A model generated the notes under the pieces. That model searched no databases and was not told where the DNA came from. It was given only the letters and a program-made list of their open reading frames with translations. Shown one piece after another: positions 28,401-35,700 of a DNA stretch of 64,000 bases. Source of the DNA: Hypericibacter terrae (lineage in GTDB: Bacteria > Pseudomonadota > Alphaproteobacteria > Dongiales > Dongiaceae); contig NZ_CP042906.1 of the NCBI RefSeq assembly GCF_008728855.1, positions 2,480,001-2,544,000 on the forward strand, read 5' to 3'. A program made the position numbers and the translations under genes. Each line of letters begins with the position of its first letter. Within the stretch, counting starts at the first letter, position 1.

Positions 28401-29192
28401 CCCGGCAACGACACGCTCGACGGCGGGAACGGGTTCGACATCGCCGACTTCTCGGACGAGGCGACCGGTATCACCGTCACGCTCAATGCCAGTGGAAACT
28501 CGACGGTCTCCGGTGGGTCGATCGTCGATCGCCTCTTCAATATGGAGGGGGTGATCGGCGGCACCGGTGCGGACTCGCTGACCGGCAACGCCTCCGCCAA
28601 CTACTTCGACGGCGGCAATGGCGACGACACGCTGACCGGCGGGGGCGGGGCGGATACGCTCATCGGCGGCAACGGCAACGACATCTTCCACGCGGACTCG
28701 CTGGATCGTGTCGATGGCGGGGCCAACGGCAGCAACAACCTGCTGACGGTCGGCAACCGCGGCGACATCCTCGAGTTCGACAGCTCGATCGACCTGACCA
28801 ACGCGTCCCTGGATGGTCACTTCAAGAATATCGAGAGCATCTCGATCCTGAACGCGGAGACCGGCGGTGCCGGCAACCAGACCCTGTCGCTGAACATCAA
28901 CGACCTGGTCGACATGGCCACCACGGGGACCGCGGATCCGGGCGGCGCGGTGACGGGTCAGCCGACCCACACCTACGATCTCGCGAAGGCCTTGCGGATC
29001 GATGCCGACGCGGGCGACACGGTCAACCTGGTCAATAGCGGTGCCAGCGATCATTGGCTGAGTGCACCGGGCGCTACCGGCATCCCGGCGGGCTATACCC
29101 TCTTCGTCCATGTGACGTCGGGTACCGATGCCGGCACGAACGAAGACGGGTACGTGCTGGTGAGCAGCGCGGCGACGGTCAACCACTCCTAG
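19455..29192 (+). CDS. giant type-I-secreted RTX adhesin 1 (Calx-beta array, VWA, RTX)
   Basis: This 3245-residue protein has no Sec signal. Residues 1-65 are Ser/Thr/Gly-rich. Residues 67-150 form a conserved beta-rich module (VSAGQPIDLPIDPQQLADAQ), followed by TAAG at 154-157. Eighteen Calx-beta-like repeats of 114-118 residues fill about 218-2317; each has a YTVSY core, a VLTFT strand and an EGTEDY/EGTENY motif. A T1SS-143-like domain (about 2318-2500), a VWA domain with MIDAS LDVSGSM (about 2513-2712), a linker, RTX nonapeptides (GGNGNDIL type, about 2912-3095) and a C-terminal secretion region ending in VNHS follow. These features place it among calcium-dependent, type-I-secreted surface adhesins used in attachment and biofilm. 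Its partner secretion genes are not nearby. A stretch of about 2000 residues in the array has no lysine. Confidence 0.9.
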   Translation: MAQPTVGTGSTGATPTTSSSTVSHEGDVPAVNTEVSANGSMPNGAVGETQVAETSGNPPATPPSGDNVTIIHVSAGQPIDLPIDPQQLADAQIQIVGGDLEIKLPDGHIYLLVGFVAAEEAGNAPDIIVQGGEHMTAPDVLALAGTTLEDLLQTAAGGPQAGTGAANQGASFRPGEGLGLLNGLHDQGPIGPTALSYGVPEPLTGPLDKLDNNPDERALLQWHIEGSTLVHEPFFGQKGNNQEFLREAISEGNEGSTAYYTVTYTGGTLAPGQSATITVSTGDGHQPQYPDATSGADYGPLSTVLTFTGGGATFQTVSVEIFGDTIVEGTEDYSVNLSGQSHGTIVDPTQDTDIVDETTGPFWNIQGDSSVAEGDNAVYTVSYNGAVLAPGQTAFITIETHSGTATEGTDFDTRDDTVLTFVGGGATAQTLTVHADTDTAIEGTEDYSVEITNPTIGLVGNPTATTDIVDQTTGPVWNIAGDSTVDEGNNALYTVSYTGATLAPGQTAFITIQTHSGTATEGSDFDSRDNTVLTFTGGGDTAQTLTVHADTDTVIEGTEDYSVEITNPTVGTVGTPTATTQIVDETTGPFWNIQGDSTVAEGSNALYTVSYNGATLAPGQTAFITIQTHSGTATEGTDFDTRDNTVLTFTGGGGTSQTLTVHADSDTVIEGTEDYSVQITNPTIGLVGNPTATTDIVDQTTGPVWNIAGDSTVDEGNNALYTVSYTGATLAPGQTALITIQTHSGTATEGTDFDTRDNTVLTFTGGGGTSQTLTVHADTDTVVEGTEDYSVQITNPTVGTVGTPTATTQIVDETTGPTWNIAGDSSVAEGSNALYTVSYTGATLAPGQTALITIQTHSGTATEGTDFDTRDNTVLTFTGGGGTSQTLTVHADTDTAIEGTENYSVEITNPTIGAIGQPTATTNIIDGGVSLQWHITGTTQVNEGADAIYTVSYTGATLENGQTATITVASGDQAGNQPDATADTDYTSLSTVLTFTAGQTAQTVSVHTVTDTVIEGTEDYQVHMANPSVGSFGLATVTTNIIDQTTGLTWNIAGDSSVAEGSNALYTVSYTGATLAPGQTALITIQTHSGTATEGSDFDTRDNTILTFTGGGGTSQTLTVHADTDTVIEGTENYSVEITNPTIGAIGQPTATTQIVDQTTGPFWNIQGDSSVAEGSNALYTVSYNGATLAPGQTAFITIQTHSGTATEGTDFDTRDNTILTFTGGGGTSQTLTVHADTDTVVEGTENYSVEITNPTLGVISTHTATTNIVDQTTGPTWNIAGDSTVDEGNNALYTVSYTGATLAPGQTALITIQTHSGTATEGTDFDTRDNTVLTFTGGGGTSQTLTVHADTDTVIEGTEDYSVQITNPTIGAIGQPTATTNIVDQTTGPVWNIRGDSSVNEGSNALYTVSYTGATLAPGQTALITIQTHSGTATEGTDFDSRDNTVLTFTGGGGTSQTLTVHADTDTAIEGTENYSVEITNPTLGAIGQPTATTNIVDGGVPLQWHITGTTQVNEGSDAIYTVSYTGATIENGQTATITVASGDQAGNQPNATADTDYTSLSTVLTFTAGQTAQTVSVHTTQDTVVEGTEDYQVHMANPSVGSFGLATVTTNIIDQTTGLTWNIAGDSSVAEGSNALYTVSYTGATLAPGQTALITIQTHSGTATEGTDFDTRDNTVLTFTGGGGTSQTLTVHADTDTVIEGTENYSVEITNPTIGAIGQPTATTNIVDQTTGPFWNIQGDSTVNEGNNALYTVSYNGATLAPGQTALITIQTHSGTATEGTDFDTRDGTVLTFTGGGGTSQTLTVHTDTDTVVEGTENYSVEITNPTLGVISTHTATTNIVDQTTGPVWSIVGDSQVNEGSDANYTVSYTGATLAPGVTATVTIQTGDSANAAPNATEGTDYNSRDGFVLTFTGGQATSQTLTVHTNTDTVVEGTEDYQVTINPSIGTSAPGTASTNIIDQTTGPVWSIVGDSQVNEGSDANYTVSYTGATLAPGVTATVTIQTGDSANAAPNATEGTDYNSRDGFVLTFTGGQATSQTLTVHTNTDTVVEGTEDYQVTINPSIGTSAPGTASTNIIDQTTGPVWSIVGDSQVNEGSDANYTVSYTGATLAPGVTATVTIQTGDSANAAPNATEGTDYNTRDGFVLTFTGGQATSQTLTVHTNTDTVVEGTEDYQVTINPSIGTSAPGTASTNIIDQTNSLQWHITGQTTVNEGSDALYTVTYDGATLAPGQTATIKVDTGNSSVGNSTPDATANTDYSAVSTTLTFTAGQTSQTVSVHTIDDTIVEGTEDYQVKISNQSTGTIGGSSTVTTNIIDNDKNIPVGGNDTCSVLEDGVEAVGSFAAGTNAVSNDEIATGNLTYTFGGDGQAASAPFVWSTTVAIADPEGGDPAHPNLTSGGQPVVWVSSNNGLTLTGTVSGGVHNGETVAKLDITNVTTGAYKFEQLGAIDHPDANQSGHTDDLQLTFSYTIKDNVGGDTANGTLKVTIGDDAPDAHAESKTVAAAGSVDTNLMVVLDVSGSMTDDSGLQGLDRLQASKAAINELFEQYGSLGSVKVQIVLFSGSASEQGSVWLTIDQAKTFLASVSAGGSTNYDAALQQAMTSFTDSGKLNTPSTQNVAYFISDGDPTSSSSWPVLGDQGNGIQATEENVWTNFLNTNHINAFAIGIGSGITVGNLDPVAYNGVVGANSNGQAVSDLGDLAQTLSNSASNTVTGNVITDNGTKMGADGGYVKVISYNGSIYTFNGTNAVVNTGTAHAFTFVGGVLTFTTNEGTMAVNMITGAYTFLVATGLANPVPELFNYTLHDGDGDEAGSTITINVTPANSAPIVRDDDLIVASGADAANGTFTVDSKWLLWNDNDRDGDVISITAVGAGASLVAGGVVIDTDNSSFSYTGTSTTFSDTATVAVDTTNRSSIVGNGLDNIIVGDTDNERIQGFEGNDVLVGNNGNDTLNGGDGNDLLIGGEGNDSLTGDNGNDVLQGGPGNDTLDGGNGFDIADFSDEATGITVTLNASGNSTVSGGSIVDRLFNMEGVIGGTGADSLTGNASANYFDGGNGDDTLTGGGGADTLIGGNGNDIFHADSLDRVDGGANGSNNLLTVGNRGDILEFDSSIDLTNASLDGHFKNIESISILNAETGGAGNQTLSLNINDLVDMATTGTADPGGAVTGQPTHTYDLAKALRIDADAGDTVNLVNSGASDHWLSAPGATGIPAGYTLFVHVTSGTDAGTNEDGYVLVSSAATVNHS
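22236..24989 (+). repeat. higher-order repeat with 1719-base period in adhesin gene 1
   Basis: Repeats 7-9 (from 22236) and 12-14 (from 23955) match in order and type: LQWHITGTTQVNEG unit, TTGLTWNIAGD unit, TTGPFWNIQGD unit. The period is 1719 bases, exactly 573 codons or five repeats. A block of several repeats was therefore duplicated as a unit. Confidence 0.75.
24990..26051 (+). repeat. three near-identical 354-base repeats in adhesin gene 1
   Basis: Copies at 24990-25343, 25344-25697 and 25698-26051 differ at only a few positions (for example AACAGC versus AACACT, and GTCTCTTATACA versus GTGAGCTACACC). They encode the 118-residue unit that starts TTGPVWSIVGDSQVNEG. The identity is far higher than among other repeats of this gene, which indicates recent tandem duplication. 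Confidence 0.9.
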
Positions 29193-29206
29193 ACAGCGGT
29201 TCGACC

Positions 29207-29238
29207 CAGGGCCCGGCGACATCCGTCGCCGGGCCCTG
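29207..29238 (+). terminator. perfect 14-pair hairpin after adhesin gene 1
   Basis: The arms CAGGGCCCGGCGAC and GTCGCCGGGCCCTG are exact reverse complements around the loop ATCC. It begins 15 bases after the stop codon. A shorter version with the same loop follows gene 2. It lacks its own T-tract and may act with the next hairpin. Confidence 0.65.
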
Positions 29239-29245
29239 ACGGAAA

Positions 29246-29286
29246 GGGGCGGGCAGGCCGAAAGGTCTTCCCGCCCTTCTTCTTTG
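29246..29286 (+). terminator. rho-independent terminator after adhesin gene 1
   Basis: A stem with arms GGGCGGG and CCCGCCC, extended inward by GCC/GGT around a GAAA tetraloop, is followed by TTCTTCTTT. One inner mismatch is present compared with the copy after gene 2. Confidence 0.75.
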
Positions 29287-29586
29287 GGGCGCTGACCCGG
29301 CCATCGGTGAGCTGGATCCGGTCCGGAGAAAATGAAATGCCCATCGGCTGCGGCGGTTCGGCGCGCCCGGGGCGAATCAATTCCACATCAAACGGTTACT
29401 ACCCGGACACACAGGGGTGTGTTGTCGAGTGGCAATTATGTGGTCAACCAACAAATGCTCGGGCCCGGGGAAGGGCAGTAGTCGCTGTAAATCTAGATAA
29501 ATAGAGAGTTAACGTCATATAAAAACCAAAGAAACACCAATGATAAATGACAACAGAAATAGCTAAAAATCATTACTTATACTGCG

Positions 29587-29594
29587 ATGGTTAA
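29587..29594 (-). promoter_or_regulatory. TTAACCAT box (CtrA-type) before adhesin gene 2
   Basis: ATGGTTAA on the plus strand is TTAACCAT on the minus strand, identical to the box before gene 1. A second GTTAATT lies about 16 bases downstream. Its retention in otherwise diverged sequence supports a function. Confidence 0.45.
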
Positions 29595-29702
29595 TTACAA
29601 TACCCTGTTAATTCAATAAAACCTGTAGCATTCGCCTTAATTTTCGCTCATATATATGGCCGCGTTAAACACCCGAAGTGGGTCCCGTCCGAGAACGAAA
29701 AA

Positions 29703-29720
29703 GACGCTCGTGGGAGCGTC
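29703..29720 (+). promoter_or_regulatory. conserved 5' leader hairpin of adhesin gene 2
   Basis: GACGCTC-GTGG-GAGCGTC forms a perfect seven-pair stem. The copy before gene 1 keeps the loop and the pairing although two stem bases differ (both as G-U). It lies about 45 bases before the GTG start. Confidence 0.5.
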
Positions 29721-29764
29721 ACGGCCGAGCGGGGCTGGCGATAGGGGATCATTAGGAGACTCAC

Positions 29765-32700
29765 GTGGCCCAGCCGACAGGCGGCGCCGGTTCATCCGGC
29801 GCTACTTCGACGTCTTCGTCTTCGACCGTTTCGCACGAGGGCGCCGTCAGCCCCGCGGAGTCGGGGCCGGTGAATTCGGCGGCGTCGGCCAACGAGTCGA
29901 TGCCCAACGGCGCGACAGCCAATGGATCGGAGCCCCACGGCCCGGTGTCCAACGGTGCGGTCGGCGAGACGCAGGTCGCGGAGACCTCGGGCAATCCGCC
30001 GGCGACGCCGCCGTCGGGCGACAACGTCACCATCATCCATGTGAGCGCCGGTCAGCCGATCGACCTGCCGATCGACCCGCAGCAGCTGGCCGATGCGCAG
30101 ATCCAGATCGTCGGCGGCGATCTCGAGATCAAGCTTCCCGACGGGCATATCTACCTGCTGGTCGGTTTCGTCGCAGCCGAAGAGGCCGGTAACGCGCCGG
30201 ACATCATCGTGCAGGGCGGCGAGCATATGACGGCGCCGGACGTGCTGGCGCTGGCGGGCACGACCCTGGAGGATCTGCTGCAGACGGCTGCCGGCGGCCC
30301 CCAGGCCGGCACCGGTGCTGCGAACCAGGGCGCTTCGTTCCGTCCGGGCGAGGGGCTGGGCCTGCTGAACGGCCTGCACGACCAGGGCCCGATCGGGCCG
30401 ACGGCGCTGTCCTATGGCGTGCCGGAGCCTTTGACCGGCCCGCTCGACAAGCTCGACAACAACCCCGACGAACGCGCGCTGCTGCAGTGGCACATCGAAG
30501 GCTCCACGCTGGTGCATGAGCCGTTCTTCGGCCAGAAGGGGAACAACCAGGAGTTCCTGCGCGAGGCGATCTCGGAAGGCAACGAGGGTTCGACCGCCTA
30601 TTACACGGTCACCTACACCGGCGGCACCTTGGCGCCGGGCCAGAGCGCCACGATCACGGTGTCGACGGGCGACGGCCACCAGCCGCAATATCCGGATGCG
30701 ACCAGCGGGGCGGATTACGGCCCTCTGAGCACGGTCCTGACCTTCACCGGCGGCGGGGCGACCTTCCAGACCGTGTCGGTCGAGATCTTCGGCGACACGA
30801 TCGTCGAGGGCACCGAGGACTACTCGGTCAATCTGTCGGGCCAGAGCCACGGCACGATCGTGGATCCGACCCAGGACACGGACATCGTCGACGAGACCAC
30901 GGGGCCGTTCTGGAACATCCAGGGCGACAGCTCGGTGGCGGAAGGCGACAACGCGGTCTACACGGTTTCGTATAACGGCGCCGTTCTGGCGCCGGGCCAG
31001 ACCGCCTTCATCACGATCGAGACGCACAGCGGCACGGCGACCGAAGGCACGGACTTCGACACGCGCGACGACACGGTTCTGACCTTCGTGGGCGGCGGCG
31101 CCACGGCGCAGACCCTGACGGTCCATGCCGACACCGACACGGCGATCGAGGGCACCGAGGACTACTCGGTCGAGATCACCAACCCGACCATCGGCCTGGT
31201 GGGCAACCCCACGGCGACGACCGACATCGTCGATGCCGGCGCCTCGCCGCAATGGTCGATCACGGGCACGACGGAAGTGACCGAGGGCGACAGCGCGGTC
31301 TACACGGTGAGCTACACCGGCGCGACCATCGAGAACGGCCAGAGCGCGACCATCACGGTGGCGACGGGCACCGCGGCCGGCGGCAATCCCGATGCGACGG
31401 CCGATACGGATTACAGCTCGCTGACGACGGTGCTGACCTTCACGGCGGGCCAGACCGCGCAGACCGTTTCGGTTGCGACGGTCGACGACACGGCGATTGA
31501 AGGCACCGAGGACTATCAGGTCCAGATCTCAAATCCGAGTGCCGGCAATGTCGTCCAGCCGACGGTCACGACCGACATCATCGACGGCGACACGGGCGCG
31601 GCGCTGCAATGGCGCGTCGACGGCCAGTCGATCGTCCAGGAAGGCGACAGCGCGACCTATACCGTCAGCTACACCGGCGGCACGCTCGAGAACGGCCAGA
31701 CGGCGACCATCACGGTCGCGACCGGCAACAACGCCGGCGGCAATCCGGATGCGACGGCCGATACGGATTACACCTCGCTCTCTACCGTTCTGACCTTCAC
31801 GGCGGGCCAGACCGCGCAGACCGTTTCGGTCGCGACGGTCGACGATACGGCGATCGAGGGGACCGAGGATTATCAGGTCCAGATCTCGGGTCAGAGCGCC
31901 GGCACGATCGTTCAGCCGACCGCGGCGACGGATATCATCGACGGCGATTCGGGTGCGGCGCTGCAATGGCGGGTCGACGGCCAGTCGATCGTGCAGGAAG
32001 GCGACAGCGCGACCTACACCGTCAGCTATACGGGCGGCACGCTCGAAAACGGCCAGACGGCGACCATCACGGTCGCGACCGGTAACAATGGCGGTGGCAA
32101 TCCGGACGCGACAGCCGATACGGATTACACCTCGCTGACCACGGTCCTGACCTTCACGGCGGGCCAGACGGCGCAGACCATTTCGGTCGCGACCGTCGAC
32201 GACACGGCGATCGAGGGCACCGAGGACTACCAGGTCCAGATTTCGAATCCGAGCGCCGGCTCGATCGTTCAGCCGACAGCGGCGACTGATATCATCGACG
32301 GCGATTCCGGGGCGGCGCTGCAATGGCGCGTCGACGGCCAGTCGATCGTCCAGGAAGGCGACAGCGCGACCTATACCGTCAGTTACACCGGCGGCACGCT
32401 CGAGAACGGCCAGACCGCGACCATTACCGTGGCGACCGGCAACAATGGCGGCGGCAATCCGGATGCGACGGCCGATACCGATTACACCTCGCTGACCACG
32501 GTCCTCACTTTCACGGCGGGCCAGACGGCGCAGACCATCTCGGTCCAGACGGTCGACGACACGGCCATCGAAGGCACGGAGGACTACCAGGTCCAGATCT
32601 CGGGCCAGAGCGCCGGCACGATCGTCCAACCGACCGCGGCGACCGACATCATCGACGGCGATACCGGCCTCAGCCTGCAATGGCACATCACCGGGACGAC

Positions 32701-35700
32701 CGAGGTTCCCGAGGGTTCCGACGCGACCTACACCGTCAGCTATACGGGCGCGACGCTGGAGAACGGGCAGACCGCGACCATCACGGTGCTGAGCGGCGAC
32801 CAGTCCGGCGGCAACCCGGATGCGACGGCCGATACGGATTACACCTCGCTGACCACGGTCCTCACCTTCACGGCGGGCCAGACGGCCCAGACCGTCTCGG
32901 TCCATACGGTCGACGACACCGCGGTCGAAGGGACTGAGGATTACCAGGTCCATTTGACGAATCCGTCCATCGGCTCGTTCGGCCTCGCGACGGTCACCAC
33001 CGACATCATCGACAATGACAGCGGTGCGGCGCTGCAATGGTCGGTGACCGGCAGCTCGCAGGTCACCGAGGGCCAGGACGGGGTCTACACCGTTTCCTTC
33101 ACGGGGGGCACGCTCGAGAACGGCCAGACGGCGACCATCACGGTCGCAACCGGCAACAATGCCGGCGGCAATCCCGATGCGACGGCCGGCAGCGACTACA
33201 CCTCGATCTCGACCGTTCTGACCTTCACCGCGGGCCAGACGGCCCAGACGGTCTCGGTCCATACCACCGACGACACTGCGATCGAAGGGACCGAGGACTA
33301 CCAGGTCCAGATCTCGGGCCAGAGCGCCGGCACGATCGTTCAGCCGACGGCGGCGACCGACATCGTCGACGGCGACACCGGCGCCGCCCTGCAATGGCGC
33401 GTCGACGGGCAGTCGGTGGTCAATGAAGGCTCCGACGCGACCTACACGGTGAGCTATAGCGGCGGCACGCTGGAGAACGGCCAGACGGCGACGGTCACGG
33501 TCGCGACCGGCAACAATGCCGGCGGCAATCCGGACGCGACGGCCGGCAGCGATTACACGTCGATCTCGACGGTCCTGACGTTCACGGCGGGCCAGACGGC
33601 GCAGACCGTCTCGGTCCATACCACCGACGACACGGCGATCGAGGGGACCGAGGACTATCAGGTTCAGATCTCGGGCCAGAGCGCCGGCAACATCGTGAAG
33701 CCGACGGCGGCGACCGACATCATCGACGGCGACAGCGGCGCCGCCCTGCAGTGGCGTGTCGACGGGCAGTCGGTGGTCAATGAAGGCTCCGACGCGACCT
33801 ACACGGTGAGCTACAGCGGCGGCACGCTGGAGAACGGCCAGACGGCCACCATTACGGTGGCGACCGGCAACAACACCGGCGGCAATCCGGATGCGACGGC
33901 TGGCAGCGACTACACCTCGATCTCGACGGTCCTGACCTTCACGGCGGGCCAGACCGCCCAGACCGTCTCGGTCCATACCACCGACGACACGGCGATCGAG
34001 GGAACCGAGGACTATCAGGTTCAGATCTCGGGCCAGAGCGCCGGCAACATCGTGAAGCCGACGGCGGCGACCGACATCATCGACGGCGACAGTGGCGCCG
34101 CCCTGCAGTGGCAGGTGACGGGCACGACGCAACTGTTCGAGGGTTCCGACGGCACCTACACGGTTTCCTATACGGGCGCGACGCTGGAGAACGGCCAGAC
34201 GGCCACGATCACCGTCGCCACAGGCAATGCCACCGGCAACGCCACGCCGGACGCGACGGCCGGCGTCGACTACAGCTCGATCTCGACCGTCCTGACCTTC
34301 ACGGCCGGTCAGACCGCTCAGACCGTCTCGGTTCACACCCTCGACGACACCGCGAACGAAGGGTTCGAGGACTACCAGGTCCAGATCTCGGGCCAGAGCG
34401 CCGGGACGATCACCCAGCCGACGACCACGACGAACATCATCGACGAGCCCGTTACGGTTCAGTGGCATATCACCGGCACGACGCAGCTGACCGAAGGTCA
34501 GGACGGGACCTACACCGTCAGCTACACCGGCGGCACGCTGGAGAACGGCCAGACCGCGACCATCACGGTTCTGACCGGGAACAACAGCGGCGGCGCGCCG
34601 GACGCCACGGCGAACACCGACTACAGCTCGATCTCGACAATTCTGACCTTCACGGCGGGTCAGACCGCCCAGACGGTCTCGGTCCACACGATCGACGATA
34701 CGGCGATCGAGGGCACCGAAGACTACGAAGTCAGGATCACGGGCCAGAGCACGGGCGGAATCGTCCATCCCACGACGACGACCAATATCGTCGACAATGA
34801 CACGGGCGCGGCCCTGCAATGGTCGGTCACGGGCACGACGCAGCTGTTCGAAGGCTCCGATGGCACCTACACGGTGAGCTACACCGGCGGCACGCTAGAG
34901 AACGGCCAGACGGCCACGATCACCGTCGCCACAGGCAATGCCACCGGCAACGCCACGCCGGACGCGACGGCCGGCGTCGACTACAGCTCGATCTCAACCG
35001 TCCTGACTTTCACCGCGGGCCAGACCGCGCAGACCGTCTCGGTCCACACCCTCGACGACACCGCGAACGAAGGGTTCGAAGACTACCAGGTCCAGATCTC
35101 GGGCCAGAGCGCCGGCACCATCCTCCAGCCGACGGCCACGACCAACATCATCGACGAACCGGTCGTGTTGCAGTGGCATATCACCGGCACGACGCAGCTG
35201 ACCGAAGGCCAGGGGGGCACCTACACCGTCAGCTACACCGGCGGCACGCTCGAGAACGGCCAGACCGCGACCATCACGGTTCTGACCGGCAACAATAGCG
35301 GCGGCGCGTCGGACGCGACGGCGGGTGTGGACTACACCTCGATCAGCCAGGTCCTGACCTTCACGGCCGGCCAGACGGCTCAGACCGTCTCGGTTCAAAC
35401 GACCGACGACACGGCGGTCGAGGGCACCGAGGACTACGAAGTCAGGATCACGGGCCAGAGCACGGGCTCGATCGCCCATCCCACGACGGCGACCGACATC
35501 GTCGACAACGACGCGAACGGCCTGCAATGGTCGATCACGGGCACGACGCAGCTGACCGAAGGCGCCGACGGGACCTACACGGTCTCCTATAGCGGAGCCA
35601 CCCTCGGCGCCGGCCAGACGGCGACCATCACGGTCGCGACCGGCGGCAACGGGACCGGCAATCCGGATGCGACCGCAGGCGTGGATTACACCTCGGTCAA

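Larger units (their letters stand above)
29193..29764 (+). promoter_or_regulatory. intergenic and upstream regulatory region of adhesin gene 2
   Basis: This 572-base gap contains the gene 1 terminators and then a region homologous to that before gene 1. Shared elements are the segment at 29401-29426 (GGGGTGTGTTG core), an AT-rich stretch at about 29490-29650, the octamer ATGGTTAA, a GTAGCATT-like block followed by CTCATATAT, the leader hairpin and GGAG at about 29754. No gene is visible. Similarity is patchy, so the two promoters have diverged more than the coding 5' ends. Confidence 0.7.

Noticed and set aside
19440-29222. A stop-free minus-strand frame of 3260 codons opposite adhesin gene 1, with similar 1000-codon frames opposite gene 2
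   Set aside because: It is the mirror of a GC-rich repetitive coding array whose unit length is divisible by three, so a stop-free unit stays stop-free in every copy. The translation is an Arg/Asp/Gly/Val-rich string with no domain, no ribosome binding site and no start context.
29656-30192. Plus-strand frame of 178 codons starting before adhesin gene 2
   Set aside because: It runs in another frame through the leader and the 5' end of gene 2; the paralogous region of gene 1 does not preserve it.
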